This document shows, piece by piece, positions 43,524-56,991 of a DNA stretch of 64,000 nucleotides. Positions within the stretch are counted from its first letter, which is position 1. Each line of letters starts with the position of its first letter. The stretch lies in assembly GCA_007570785.1 (NCBI GenBank), contig ML660777.1, positions 8,263,166 to 8,327,165 on the forward strand, given 5' to 3'. The DNA is from Antilocapra americana. Taxonomy: Eukaryota; Chordata; Mammalia; Artiodactyla; Antilocapridae. The notes below the pieces were generated by a model, which saw only the letters and a list, made by a program, of their open reading frames with translations, did no database searches and was not told the origin of the DNA. The position numbers and the translations under genes were made by a program.

Positions 43524-46500
43524 TAAAGCCTTTTTCAAATGTCAGCTTGTCTATTTCAATTGTTCAGCTATTTAAAAACACAGTTTTCGTTTGGGGGCCA
43601 TCCGTATGCATGACTAAGTAGTAGTCACTGTTTCAAAATTGCAGCTCCATGGTTTTGTTTAAAATACAAACTATCAGTTCGAAAACCCCAATCTGCATTT
43701 CCTGTGTTCTTTGCTGTTATAAGAAGTAAGTGGCCTAGGCAATGAGGAAATAGTGGCTTCTTCAGGAAACAGAGGGAAGCGCTCAAGGGATGTGTGGAGA
43801 GAACACACAAAAAAGACTTTGCCTACTTCTCAGTTTTTGTTTTTGTTTTTTTTTCTAGGAATAGTTCTCCCTATTAATAGTGTTGCTTTTTATATACTTA
43901 ACAATATAAGTAAGTTGAAAGTCACTGGATAAAAAACCTCTGAAACAAAGCCCAACCTGAAAATTAACTCCATATTAAAGGAAACAGGACTGTGAATGGT
44001 GCCGGAAGAAAAATAAGTTGACTTGAAAATACTTGGTTTGAGATTATTGACCAGAAATATTTATTCAATGTCCCCAAGAGCATGAAGCTGTGGTAAGTTA
44101 TATACTGTATGAGGGCAGAAGTAAGGAAGAACATATTTAGAATGGTTTTCTGAAGAATTTCCTTGAAAAGAGGAACCTCACAGAATTTTGCTTTTAACCA
44201 AAAGGAAACAAATAAAATTATACAACTACAGTAATACTCTCAACTTGAGAATATTAAAGTTTTGGTTTTCTATATTACATTCTGTTTAGAAAATAGCCCC
44301 TCCAAAAGAAAAAACTCCCCAATACTGTTGCTTAATTCATAGAATCAGAAGACAGAGGTATACTTACATGGGCCCTGCCCTCAAAAAACTTAAAGTAAAC
44401 AATACCAACAGCAACTGCCAAGTCAGTAGAAATGGACTGCTATTTTCTGGTATAATACTCATATTGCATTACTGTGTAGTGAATTCTGGTATGCATCTTC
44501 TTTTAAAAAGTGTTATAGCCCAACCATTCTAAACCTACCTTACTTTATTTGAAAGAGCCTGATATTACAAGTTGGAAACACAAAAGAACTGTAATTTTGT
44601 AATCTTTCAAAGTGCTCTTTTTTCAGGGACTGTAAAATTGATCAGCCTGAAAAGTTAGAATTGATTTCTAAATGACTTCATATCATACTCCTGTGTTCAC
44701 ATGATGTCCTGAGTCATAGGAAGGGAAATAAAATTTGTCAGAAAAAAATCATAATATCTATCTAACATTTAGCTTTAAGGGTGCTTAAATGAATTAAATT
44801 GTATTCCATTTTAAGGCAGACATACATACATGATGTGTATTTTAACATTAAAACTAAAAATGAAATAATTTCTTCCATAGGATTCTCAAATTTTATATAA
44901 TGCATTATTTTATGACTGGTAAACAAGGCTCAAGGAAAATAATTGGAGTTTTCTTCCTTATAACAGTATGGTATACATGTTTGGTTCAAATTTATTTCAA
45001 GCCCATTGTATATTCATGTTATGTACTTGTATCCTATACACATTTATAAAATCATTCAGTGTGAGTGAATCTATAGTAAACTGTCATTCTGAAGAATAGC
45101 ACTGTTAATCAGTTCAGGAAAGGTCATGCTTTGTTTGCTTGTTCTATAAATCATGCACACATTTCTTCTAAGTGGCTTAAAGATGTGCAAGGTCTCAATT
45201 CCACCAAGCAGAGTAACTGCATATTTTTGAATGAAAATCTTCAACAGCTGTAATTGAAGAAATGGCATAGTTCACATTCTACATAAGTACAATGAATACT
45301 ACCTTCAAGGGCAAAAATCAGCCTGTGAAAATGAAACCAAAATGACTGGAAACAGAAAGCACACACTAAGTTAGTCATTGACTGATTTAGTTGGGAGAGT
45401 CCCAGTAAAAAGCTGACATTGATTTATCTTTTAATCTAAGAGAATAACAACAAATCTTAAAGCAATCAGTTTTAATGGTCTTAATAACTCCAATCAAATT
45501 ATTCACCTTCCACGTTAATATAGGAGGTTGGCTTCATATTTATTCATCAGATTTGTCAAATAAATATCACTGTTTGCCAAACTAAACCCTAGTCCTTCAG
45601 TTCTAATAGATTCCATTAGCATTCAGTTTTAATTACCCTCCCCTCATAATTAAGGTGACCAAAGGTTCCAGTTTTCCAGGCATGGTCACGGACCTGGTTT
45701 ATGCTTTTTGCACTGGCATAATTTTTAAGAGTCTTTCTATTTTTTTTAAGTATCCTGGTTTCAAAGATAAAGCCTCCATGCTCATAACTACTTTCATGAT
45801 TCCCTGGTTCTTTAGGGACTATTAAAGCTGAAAATCTTCTTTAAGATCAGTATGAGCAAGTATTTGAAAATAACAGGGCTGAAAAAAATCTATCTGATAT
45901 TTCCTCACCTACGCAAAGAATGATCTTTTTCCTCAGCTATAACACATAGCTGTGTCCTCAAAAATAGAAGCCTTGACAGGCTGTAAGCTTTTCTTTTCAA
46001 GGACTCTATCTGAAAACCAAAAATATTTTGTCCTTCTGACAATAGAAAAAAACTAAGATAGTCCTGGTGGGTGAATTTAGAAAAGGACCACTGCTTGATT
46101 TTGTTTATTTGACCTGAACTTTGCTAATATAAACTTTAAAAGTCTAAGATGGCGATGAAATGAAAACAGAAGCACTGTTTACTAATACTGATTACATTTT
46201 GCATTAGTTCTATTAGTGAGGAAAATGGTGAGCACACAGGTATCTCCAGGACACTGATGGAGTCACACGGATGAGACTTTTAGCATCTAAGTCATGGTTC
46301 TACACAGAGACAGAACCAATTGGGGCTCTCCAGGTGATGATAGGTGAGCAAAGTGGGCAGCCGGATGAGAGACTGCTCAGTGGGTATAGGCAAGGTTGAT
46401 ACTGGGGGAAAATAAGTCAGTCCACAGCAATACAACTGTCTACAGAGCTTCTAACCAAATAGATTTCTCATGTAGCTAGCCTGTAAATTTGATCTTGTGC

Positions 46501-47504
46501 AACATTTACTTTCTTTATTTAGATCAGGATTAAAACGGAAGACCTAAAAAGGCCACATAGGATAAAGAGACTGTGAGATGCCTTCAAAGGAATGAACATT
46601 TCCCAGTGGATATAAATAGATTGTTGTTTTGATCCCTTTAAAAGGTCATTAGTCAAATGTTCTGTTTCTTTCTCTCTGAGTCTCATTTCTTTCCATCTCT
46701 ATCTCAAACACAGAGGCGTGCTTCAGAAAAAGAAATTAAATCAACAGGCCAACTCATCCCTAGCTCAAACAGCAAAACACAAAACTTAACATTTTTAGAG
46801 TTTTTAACACTCAAGCTCCACAAGCTCCACAAGCATTTCCTATTGCAGATAAAGCAAGTTTTTTTTTTCTGTTTAAGTAAAATGAAAATAAAATTCGAAA
46901 ACTAGGAAATAATAAATTCAAAATCCTTTCACGATAAGAATTTGAGAAATCATATTCCAACTTTTGCCCTCTTGCTAAAATCATAGCCAGATAATGCCAC
47001 TAAGTTGAAGCATTCTGCTCTTCTATTTAAATTTTATATAAAAGAATAATATTTTATATATTTATATATAATTTTATAATAATATTATATAAGCAAATTA
47101 ATAATAACTGATAATCATCAAGTTTCACCAGGTTTACAAAGCCAATTTTGAGGTGCTAATAGGTCTTCATGGAGAAATCAGTCCTAAGTTAAATAAACAA
47201 ATCATTAGGTTTGCAGTAGAATATTTAATTTGGAAATACAGTGCAAAATTGATAATCTCATTTATGACTTAAATTATTGCTCAGCTGAATGCTATACAAA
47301 TGATCTGAATACTACTTCAGACAAGATGAGCAATCCCAAAAACGTAAAAATATAGTCTCAAACTTGACTTATTTATGTTTAACTAGGAAAAGACACAAGC
47401 ATAAAGCTATAAAGAATGATTCCAAGCAAATCACACAACACTTAGATTTGACTATAAGCCCCTGGTGTGCATGACCTATGTCTTAAGGAAACAACATTTA
47501 ATAT
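43524..47504. other. Long unassigned stretch
   Basis: About 4 kb with no recognised gene, SINE or BovB. There is a (GTTTTT)n-like run at 43836-43857, an AT-rich block at 47030-47092 and a weakly DNA-transposon-like segment at 45650-45790 ('ggtgaccaaaggttccagttttcc ... aagtatcctggtttc'). Frames are all short. Confidence 0.4.
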
Positions 47505-47880
47505 TTAACAAATGCTTATTAAATACCCACTATCAGGTGCTCATTGGGTGCTGGGTTTATGCCAGCAATAAAGATACAGTCTTTCTTATTGATGAATTTG
47601 CCTCTTCCTAGGTGGGGTGGAGATAATGAATCAAGGAAGTCTTGCTTGTAGAGGTGACACATATCCTGAGGCCAGAGGTGAGGAAGGGAAAGGCCAGATC
47701 ATGAAAGTGTGTAAAAGGCAGGGAAAATAAAATTTAGAAATTTCCAGAAGTGAGACCGAGCATTACTAATACTACAGAGAATCTGATGCATCTTAAAAGT
47801 ATAATTGGAGAGACATAATCTGTGCCTTTGCTTCCACTGCAGCTCAGTAAAGACTGATAGAAAGTACGTCCTCAGTGAAA
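47505..47880 (-). mobile_element. L2 LINE fragment, antisense
   Basis: 'aaatgcttattaaataccc', 'tgctgggtttatgccagcaataaagata' and 'gaggccagaggtgaggaagggaaaggccagatcatgaaag' follow the reverse complement of the L2 3' region. Strongly diverged. Confidence 0.6.
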
Positions 47881-48496
47881 ACAAGTTTGAGTTAAGTATT
47901 GATAAGTATTTCTACCATAAGTTGGTATTTCTATTTAAAAAGAAAAGCACCATGTAAGTTATATAAACACTTTGAAATCATCATCAGTCTATTCTTTCCT
48001 GGAAAGTGACATTTCCAAATTCTCCCTCCTATTTGCTTGCCCTACTCTGAAGCCATAGGATCCCTGTGCAAAGCACAGATAGCCTCTTGAATGTTCCACT
48101 GAAATTCCAAACTTGAAGGCTCTGAGAACTGGGCTCAATATTTATTACTCCAAACTTACCCTTACCTTGCATCCTAAATGCTAGTGAAAGCAGCTGTATT
48201 CACCATGAATCCTAGCAAAGAACTAGGTGATCTTCCCAGGCTCCTCACTCTCCCTTATTGTGCCACGTCATTAGATCACCAAATTGTCTCAATTCCAGAG
48301 CCTCACTATCTCTAATTAGGTGATATGATTAGTATGATACTATTTAGAGAAAAATAAAAATGCAAATAACTTTATTTAGAGAAATGTATATACATAATAA
48401 AATATTAAACCATAGGTAGAGAATGTTCATGCCAATATTCTGCTTCTTTGGATTTTCAGTTTCTATCTCTCTATCGCTGTCTCTCTCTTCCTCCTC

Positions 48497-48500
<4 letters not shown>
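47881..48500. other. Unassigned sequence
   Basis: No recognisable gene or repeat. Confidence 0.4.
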
Positions 48501-48538
<38 letters not shown>

Positions 48539-48859
48539 ATACATATACACACACACATATATGTATACTGATATACATTATTTTGAAGAATAAAGAGAGG
48601 ATATTTGAACTAACAGTAAAACTTCTGATAAAGATATAGTAGTATTAGCAGAACCACACACACATATATATGCAGAAATATACACATACATGTATATACC
48701 TGTCCTACAGCATACACAGACCTGTATGCACATCATAAGATAATGCCAATATGTACATACACATACATACAGAGATACATATAGGTATGTGATATGGGTG
48801 TTTATGCTGAAGTACATAAATGTATTTGCATATATATGTTTCAATATATATTTATATAT
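48501..48859. repeat. Compound TA/CA/TG dinucleotide repeat cluster
   Basis: A (TA)n run of about 30 bases (48501-48530) is followed by 'gtatgtatatacatatac', '(ac)n' and many ACAT/TATG repeats up to 48859. Between them, 48575-48650 is more complex. Short frames here are artefacts of the repeats. Confidence 0.93.
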
Positions 48860-49079
48860 GGTGGCTTCCTGGGTGGTTCAGTGGTAAAGAATCTGACTTT
48901 GATGCAGGAGACACTAGAGACATGGGTTCAATCCCTGGGTCAGGAAGATACCATGCAGGAGGAAATGGCAACCCACTCTAAAATTCTTGCCTGGGAAATC
49001 TCATGGATAGAGGAGCCTCGCAGGTTATAGTGAATGGGGTTTCAAAAGGATCAGACACAACAGCAACTAAACAAAAAAG
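48860..49079 (+). mobile_element. Bov-tA SINE at edge of microsatellite cluster
   Basis: Head 'ggtggcttcctgggtggttcagtgg', B-box 'gggttcaatccctggg', body 'aacccactctaaaattcttgcc' and tail 'tcagacacaacagcaactaaaca'. Confidence 0.92.
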
Positions 49080-50222
49080 TGTAAATATCCTCTCCTTCAA
49101 AAATATCTTCACTCTTCTTTTTCATATGAAATTCAGGATTATGTTATCACTGTCTATTTTAAAAAATAATTCTGTTGGAAATTTTTTAAATAATTGCATT
49201 GAATATATACATTAACTTAAGGAGAACTGACATTGCCATGATCTTGATACTTTCTGGCTAAAAGCATGGCTTTCATTTTCATTTAATAAATGTAATTCAA
49301 TTAAGTTTTATAGTTTTCTCCTTCCAGATGATTTTGCATTTTGGGGTAGAAATACTCTAAAGAAACATGTTATCTGAATAATGGGATATCTTATTATTGC
49401 TATTATTTAAGATTTTCGAATTATCTTTGCTAATTCTGATGCTATTCATATTAACATATCAGTTTGGCTAAAGTCTATCTTAGTTCTAATAGTTTGTGTG
49501 GATAGTTTGGATTGTTACAAAGGCATTCTTTTTTTGTGTGAATGACAGCAGTTTTACCTCATTCCTTACCATCTAAAAGTCAGGCCTGTCTTTCCAGAAG
49601 CATCATTCATAGCATGATCCTTACCGTTACTCATTGTGGCAGTATTGATTATAACTCTTTTTCATTTCTTTGTTCTTTTTGTTTTTTTGCAGTGATAGGT
49701 TAGAGTCAGTAATTCTACGTGCGTGTTCTTGATCTTGACATTAACCAGACTGCTTCCAAGGATTCACTACTATCAGTGATAAATTTGCTATATGCATATT
49801 TTTTATTTAAAGCTTTCATTTGGTTAATAAAATTTCTGTCTTTTTCTGTTTTTCTAAGTATCTTTTTGCAAAAATGAGTGTTCTATTTTGTCAAATAAAG
49901 ATTTTTAAGTGAGATGACTGTCTATGGCTCTTCCTTTTTTAATCTACATGAGTAAATGGACTACCTTAAAAGATGCTAAACCATCCTCATGAACCAACTG
50001 AACAATTTCCAGTTGATGAGGAAGTAATTTTTTTTAATACATTGGGCGATATAATTTGCCAAAATTTGTATATTTTTATTATTTAAGATTTCTGAATATT
50101 TACTGTTCCGATTGGCCTATAATTTTCCTTTCTTGCTCATTTTTGTTCCTCTCTCTGCTATTACAGAAGCCACATCAAAGTAATTGGAGAGCATTTCCTT
50201 TGAAAATTTTCTTTGGAAATAT
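49080..50222 (-). mobile_element. Old L1 ORF2 region, antisense
   Basis: T-rich blocks follow antisense L1 ORF2: 'tgccatgatcttgatactttc', 'ttctattttgtcaaataaagattt' (near 49883), 'ctaaaccatcctcatgaacc' (near 49976) and 'gattggcctataattttcctttcttg' (near 50110). Many indels; no frame remains. Confidence 0.7.
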
Positions 50223-50224
50223 AC

Positions 50225-50455
50225 AATAATAACAATAACAATAGATAAACTTCCAGTTCTCCCTATGTGCCAAGCATTATTCTAAGCTCCTTACATATTT
50301 CATTCAATCCTTATAAAAATCCTACGTCATAACCTTTTATTATTCCAATTTTACAGATGAATAATCTAAGGCCCTGAAAGTTTAAACAACTTGTTCAAGA
50401 TCAAATAGAAGCAAATTCAGTTCTCCAACTTCTAGGCAGTCTGGTTCCAAAATTT
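50225..50455 (-). mobile_element. MIR SINE, antisense
   Basis: 'ctatgtgccaagcattattctaagctccttacatatttc', 'ttattccaattttacagatgaataatctaaggcc' and 'aacttgttcaagatcaaatag' follow the reverse complement of MIR closely. One of the clearest MIRs in the window. Confidence 0.85.
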
Positions 50456-50581
50456 ACATAACAGAGAAATCATTACCAATTGAAGTATGCTCAATTTCCA
50501 TAGAGAACAAACTCTTGGACACTGACTCTGTCACTTCCTACTGCTCTCTTAGAATATGCTTATCTTAAAATGATTACATTT

Positions 50582-50734
50582 TATGGGCTTCCCTGGCAGT
50601 CCAGTGATTCAGACACCACGCTGCTATTGCAGTGGACTCAGGTTGCATTCCTGGTCAGAAACCTAAGATCCCACATGCTGTGTGGCCAAAGATAAAAATA
50701 AATAAATAAAATGAACAATTTACTAAAAAAAAAA
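50582..50734 (+). mobile_element. CHR-type SINE with A-tail and TSD
   Basis: 'gggcttccctggcagtccagtgattcagacaccacg', 'cctggtcagaaacctaagatcccacatgctgtgtggcc' and an '(aaat)n/poly(A)' tail. Flanks 'attacattt' and 'attgcattt' form a 9-bp duplication with one mismatch. Confidence 0.88.
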
Positions 50735-50744
50735 ATTGCATTTG

Positions 50745-51500
50745 TCTTAGTTTCTGTAAAATAGATTATGGGTGTTGCTAGGTTGTCTGGCACTTCATTT
50801 TTTTTTTTTCTGGGAACACTGGAACTTGAACACTACAGCCTTGACTCATGACTGTTAAAAAGTCAACTGTCATTCAAATTGTCTCCTTTTTATATGAGAA
50901 TATCTTTTCTCTTTCTCTTTAAGTAAACTGAATTTGCTTCTATTTGATCTCTATGTACTTATATGTGAATTTTTTTTTACTTTGTACTGCTTGGTAAAGA
51001 CTATGCTTTATATATTTGGATATATCTTTTTACTGTATAATAATTCCAGTAGTTATATTTTGAATATTTGTTCTTCCTGATTTTCTCTGTTCTTTCATTT
51101 TTTTTTCTGGTATTCCAATGAGATACATGACAAATTTGGTCAAGGTAATCTTTGAGTCTTTTAACCTTCTTTCCATATTTTCCATCTCCTCATCTGTCTT
51201 TATTTCTAAGATATATATTCAGTTTTATCTTTCAGTTTATTACTGCTTTCTTCAGAGGTATCTAGTCTTGTGTTCACCCTATCCATTTTTTTTTCATTTA
51301 AGAATTGTAGGTTTTACATACACAATATATGTGTGTTTTTTTTTTAATCTATCAGGCTATTTTAGGTAATCTTTAGTGTTCTGGTTGTTTTTTACACATT
51401 TGAAAACTAGGTCAATAACTTCAATATGAGAACTTGAGTATTATTCTGCTGATGCTCAGTCATGATGGCATATTTCCTTCTATGTTTAGTAATATTATTT
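50745..51500 (-). mobile_element. Old L1 (L1M/HAL1-like) fragment, antisense
   Basis: T-rich sequence with blocks such as 'tattccaatgagatacatgac' (near 51110), 'tttgagtcttttaaccttctttccatattttc' (near 51150) and 'tttcagtttattactgctttcttc' (near 51230). It is the same style as 22065-23714. Diverged and non-coding. Confidence 0.5.
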
Positions 51501-52206
51501 TGAATTGGGAACACATATCGTTGGTACCCAATTTGTAGAAATCCAGAGAGCCCAAGTAGAATATACTTTCTACAAGAGAGGATCTGTGATGGCTTCTGCT
51601 TAATGGCTCTGGTGCCCCCAGTCTAACACACGTTAATTTCAGATCACAACAGGAGGTTTTCCTGACTCACTGGTTAGTGTAGAACACCAGACTTATAGGA
51701 GAGGAGGCTAATGACTACAGGTTGTTTGTAAAGAGTCTTATTAATAGTATTTCCCCAATATCAATCCTGGAAATGACAGATTTCATAGGGGAATCTAATT
51801 TTTGCATGGCAATTTTTTTTCCTAACCCATCCTTTTGCTATATAGCCCCATTAATGGTCCATGCCTATTTGAGGATTCTCAGGCTCAAATTTCCAACTTC
51901 ATATGGACGATAAAGCATGATCTCTAGTTCTTCATGCTTTCAAAGTCATTTATAGCTCTACTTCCATCTGTCTCTTCATTTATGTATTTGTATGTCTATT
52001 TGTAAAGTCCACTGACTGACAGTGAATTTTTCCTAGCTCAGCAATGAATTAAAATATTTTTCAGAATCTATTTGAATTATAGCATAGATCATTTTCAAAA
52101 AATCTTGCTGGCTATGATCTCCAAAATGGAAGTGCTCCACTGTTTTGAGGTCCTTGAGATAAGGGACTATGTTTTGTTTTGTTTGAGTTTTAATAGCATT
52201 CTCGGT
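51501..52206. other. Unassigned sequence
   Basis: No recognised repeat or gene. Confidence 0.4.
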
Positions 52207-52401
52207 AAAGTGAAAGTGAAAGTCACTCAGTCATGTCAGACTCTTTGCTACTCCGTGGACTGTAGTTCATGGAATTCTCCAGGCCAGAATACTGGAGTGG
52301 GTAGCCTTTTACTTCTCCAGGAGATCTTCCCAACCCAGGAATCAAACTGGGGTCTCCTGCATTGTAGATGGATTTTTTACAAACTGAGCTATCAGAGAAG
52401 A
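52207..52401 (-). mobile_element. Bov-tA SINE, antisense
   Basis: 'aagtgaaagtgaaagtcactcagtcatgtcagactc' on the tail side; 'cttcccaacccaggaatcaa' and 'acaaactgagctatcagagaag' on the head side. Confidence 0.92.
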
Positions 52402-52479
52402 CTATTCTTTTATGTTAGGGCATAAAATCAAACCAAAATGAGCTGAAATATATAAATTAATTTTTGTTATAAATGCATG

Positions 52480-52750
52480 TTTATTTTATATTTATTTAGC
52501 TTTATTGAAAGGTAGTTGACCCATAAAGAATATGCAAACATAAGTCTTGACATATGTTCATATTCTTGAAACCATAGCCACAGTCTGGATAATGAACATA
52601 TTCATCACTCCTTAAAATTTTATTGTACCTGTTCATAATTGCTGTCTCTTGCTGCTTCCACCTATGTTTAGGGAATCACAGATATGTTTTCTGTCCTTAA
52701 GTATTAATTTTTTATAAACTGAATCATAAGGTATGTAGTCTTTGACTCTT
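52480..52750. mobile_element. L1 3'-UTR-type fragment
   Basis: 'tttagctttattgaaaggtagttgacccataaa', 'ccatagccacagtctggataatgaacatattcatcac' and 'tataaactgaatcataaggtatgtagtctttgactc' follow an L1M 3'-UTR order. Orientation not resolved. Confidence 0.6.
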
Positions 52751-54994
52751 TAAAACCTTAAAGACAATATATTCATACAGCAGTCATTAATTATGTAACT
52801 CTTAAGTGTTCATGAAAAAAAAAGTTCTCTCACAGTTCAAATACTTTATCTGTGAGTGAAGCAGAACCCAGGAATAAAGTTTCTTGTATGTCTAAATTAC
52901 ATTGATCTTGTAGTTGATAACTTAGTGGTAAGACATGGAAAGAAAATTTGAGTGAGCAATATGTCATGAAATCCCACTAAGCAGCTTGGAAAAGTAGAAT
53001 TTATCTTTAAATTTAGTAACACATGATTGTAAAAGTGACTGAGGCATACAAAGCATTAAACAGCTAATCCATGTTCCACATTGATGGGATGCATAATCAC
53101 TCTATATAAAAGAAACAAAAACATTTTTTAAAAGTCTAAATACTTAATTTCCACTGTTCCTTCTAGAGAAAAATAATTCCCAACATTAATTATTTGTATA
53201 CATTGCTTAGTTACAGAATAATCTTCAATTGAGCAAAAATGTAACTCTTGGAAAATAATTAAATGCAAAGGAATATGGAAACAATGGAAAGAGGAATACT
53301 AAAAAAAAGAAAAGAAAAGAAGTTCACTTAATCTTTTCTTTCAAAGATCATCAAATCAACATTCCTAAAATTCTCTAATCACCAGGGTAGATAACTCAGA
53401 ATCCAAAATATGACATTGTTCATATCATGTGACTCTTAAAATTCTATGCCTATTCTTTAACATAATTTGGCTAAACAAAACTAAACTCACTATGACTGTC
53501 AAAACAGAAACAAAATCTAATTTGATGTACCTCAACAGGATAGCTTTAAATGACTTTTCTACATGTATGTCTTAAAACAGAGAAAGCATTTCATTTCTCT
53601 TGAAGCTTTTCTCATAGCTATGACTCAACACTCATGAACTTTTTGATTCTTTAAAGCAGCTCTAATATTACCTCCAAAGGCAGATCAAAAAAGTCTCCAT
53701 TTTCTAATTTACTCTCTTTCTCTCACTGATGAATGCTTTGAAATAAAGCTTTGGGATAATGCTTTCAATTTTCATTATATCTGACTTTCAAGATGTGATC
53801 ATATTTTCTGTAGTATGAGTCAAAAGACATTATCTGTCAAGACCAAATGTTTCTTTTTTCCTACACTTAATTTTATTTCATGAGGAGAAAAGCTTTCAAG
53901 TTCACTCTAAGTCAATGCCACTACATGTAAAAATTAAAACAAGAAAGGACTATTTTACTGAATATGAAAATATAAAGCAAGGAATAGACTTTTCACTAAT
54001 GATCATGTTGTGAAGAGCAGGAGACAGGAACACTATCATTCATTTTAAAATTCCAGTTCCCCATTGCTTTGTCCCTCTTTTTTTAGGTGACAACTATTCT
54101 CTTGTTTTTCTTCCCTGTCCCTCATCAACCAAGGCTCTAAAAAACATCAAGGGTTTCTTATTCCTGTCTGTACCCTAACTGAACAAACACAACCATCAGC
54201 AGTGCCTTAATATCTTCCCAGACTGTTTCTCCATCCTATTTCTCCAATGGATCAATTTTTGCTTTCTCTTCTCCAATTTAATGGACAGAGACTCCGCCTT
54301 CAGAATGAAGGAATATATATGACAGTAATCATTTCTTTTCTGGGATGTTGCAGACATCAACAATATCTTCTCATTTTAATAGATTAATGACTGAAGCTTA
54401 GTACCAGAAAACTCTGTCTCCCAAAGAAGCAAGTGGTTAAAAATGGACCTTCCTCTCTTGATCCAGTAAGAACAACCCTACTTTCCAATGAGTCTCGTGT
54501 GTTATTTCTAGGCATTACCAAAATGTACCTCAGAGAAGCCCACCAAATTGGTAGTTTTCCAACATCAGTTTCCATTGGGAATCCACAGTATAATGCTACT
54601 GTTTCCTCCATGTGTTGCAAACACTACCCTGAAACTGACATAAAAAGACATCAATATCCTTGCCCAAAGCGGCCATTGTGAAAGTGCCAAACTCAATGCC
54701 AACCAAGGCTACTCTCTATGGATATTTTTCAACCATCAGCAGTCAGATGTCAGTGCAACATATATCTCCACATAGATTACTATGAAATTTAAAAAAAAAA
54801 ATAAGACCTTAAATTATCATTCAAAAAACACAGAATGTATATCTTAATTTGGTTTTATAATAGCCCTTCTGAGGCTACAGACAGGTTAAAGAGATGTAGA
54901 AATTATGTGTATTTCAGCTAATAAGTCACATTGTTTACCATATCCAGTGTTCCAGTGTATGTTTTGTTTTTCACCTTTTGATAAACTATAACTT
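52751..54994. other. Unassigned AT-rich sequence
   Basis: No gene or known repeat recognised across about 2.2 kb. A purine run lies at 53301-53322. Frames at 54384-54681 on both strands are short and unremarkable. Confidence 0.4.
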
Positions 54995-55005
54995 ATTGAT
55001 AGATT

Positions 55006-55657
55006 CAGTTCAGTTCAGTTGCTCAGTTGTGTCCAAATCTTTACAACCCTATGGACTGCAACATGCCAGACTTCCCTATCTCTTACCAACTTCCAGAGCT
55101 TGCTCAGACTCATGGTCATCCAGTCGGTGTTGCCATGCAACCATCTTATCCTCCGTCATCCACTTCTTGTCCTGCCTTCAATCTTTCCCAGCACTGGAGT
55201 CTTTTCAAATGAATCAGTTCTTCTCATAAGGTGGCCAAATTATTGGAGTTTCAGCATCAGTCCTTCTAGTGAATATTCAAGACTGATTTCCTTTAGGATG
55301 GACTCCTTGGGTCTCCTTGAAGTTCAAGGGACTCTCAAGAGTCTACTCCAACACCACAGTTCAAAAGCATCAAGTCTTTGTTGCTCAACTTTCTTTATAA
55401 TCCAACTCTCACATCCATACATGACTAATGGAAAAACCATATCTTTGACTAGATGGACCTTTGTTGGCAAAATAATGTCTCTGCTTTTTAATATGCTGTC
55501 TAGGTTGGTCATAGCTTTCATTCCAAGGAGCAAGCATCTTTTAATTTCATAGCTGTAGTCACCATCTGCAGTGATTTTGGAGCCCCCCCCAATAAAGTGT
55601 GTCACTGTTTCCATTGTTTCCCCATCTATTTGTCATGAAGTGATGGGACCAGATGTC
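55006..55657 (-). mobile_element. BovB LINE copy 8, antisense, with 11-bp TSD
   Basis: A 5'-truncated BovB from the '(cagtt)n' tail at 55006 to 'gggaccagatgtc' at 55657. Flanks 'attgatagatt' (54995-55005) and 'attggtagatt' (55658-55668) differ at one base. A run of C residues near 55586 disrupts the frame. Confidence 0.95.
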
Positions 55658-55668
55658 ATTGGTAGATT

Positions 55669-56668
55669 ACATAACTATTTTTGAAATTTGCATTTTAGCA
55701 AAATTGTTAAAGAAAAATTAATGGACATCAATCAGTTGAAATAATATAAAATGATAGGATTAATATAAATTTAACTTTTTCAGATTAATCAAATTAATAA
55801 AAATTTTGATGCTAACCAACTAATAAGCTATTTTACCCATGTAACATTTCTTTTGACCTGCCAGTAAGCCAAATTTAAAAAAAAAACTTCCAATATTATT
55901 ATAATTTTCTTTTATGGTTCAATGAGATAAATCACTCTAAATGTGCAAAAATCATTTAAATAATTTACTAAAGAAAATAATGTTCACAAATTTAAGTATC
56001 ATAAATTATTTACTATGAATACAAATGATACTTCTCTATTGTAAAGTACAAAGAAAACAAAAAAATTTTAAAAAGGAAAAACTGAAAAATTGATTCTTCC
56101 TTCCAATGGCAAAGTGTGGCCCAAGCTGTTATTAAATACTTTTACAATGGAATAAAATATATATATAGACACTTATGCTACCTAATAAGATCAAAGCGAT
56201 ATAAAATCTTAGGAGATCATTTCTAAAACAAACATACAGAAAAGGCATTAAAGTACAAAGAGAAACCTTGTGTAGTATCACATTTTATTAAACTATAATT
56301 TATAGAGGGAGTAGAATATTAGATTTACTTCCAGAATATAGGTATTAGAGATAATGACTGCTATTGAACTATTTATGACATACTAAAATTGGTTGTCTAA
56401 AATCATGAGAAATTGAAAAGAAAAAACACTTTATCCTCTGGGAGTGACATGAAGGCATTAGAGAAAAGAGGAGAAAGGAAAAAGAAAGGAATCCTGTTTG
56501 TTATAAATAACTAGGTTGGCAGTTGCATCTCTGTAGTAATAGATAAGAAGTATCATTTGTTCAAAAATGAGTCCCCCTTGACTTGTCATATGGTCTGAAA
56601 TCCCACTATTAGAAAAATATGTTTCTGGCTCTTAAAGATCTTAAATGGATTTTCCTATTTAAGTAGAA
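55669..56668. other. Unassigned AT-rich sequence
   Basis: No recognised gene or repeat apart from a short TA run near 56156. Confidence 0.4.
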
Positions 56669-56678
56669 ATATCCTGAC

Positions 56679-56991
56679 CGTCCTGGTAGCTCAGCTGGTA
56701 AAGAATATGAAATATCAGAGACCCCGGTTCACTTCTTGGGTCAGGAAGATCCCCTGGAAAAGGAAAATGCAACCCACTTCAGTACTCATGGACTTATCTG
56801 GTGGCTCAGAGGTAAAGTATCTGCCTGCAATGCAGGGGGCCTGGGTTCGATCTCTGAAGATTCCCTAGAGAAGGGCATGGCAACCCACTGCAATATTCTT
56901 GCCTGGAGAATCCCTATGGACAGAGGAACCTGGCGGGCTACTTTCCATGGGCTCACAAAGAGTCAGACTTGACTGGGAGACTAAGCACAGT
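56679..56991 (+). mobile_element. Two-headed Bov-tA SINE with 10-bp TSD
   Basis: A first head (56679-56788, with 'ggtagctcagctggtaaaga') is followed by a second ('ggtggctcagaggtaaagta') with its own B box 'gggttcgatctc', then the body and tail 'cttgactgggagactaagcac'. 'atatcctgac' flanks it exactly at 56669-56678 and 56992-57001, so both heads inserted as one unit. Confidence 0.93.

Noticed and set aside
48344..48844. Short frames rich in Tyr/Ile/Thr/His
   Set aside because: Produced by TA/CA dinucleotide repeats on both strands.
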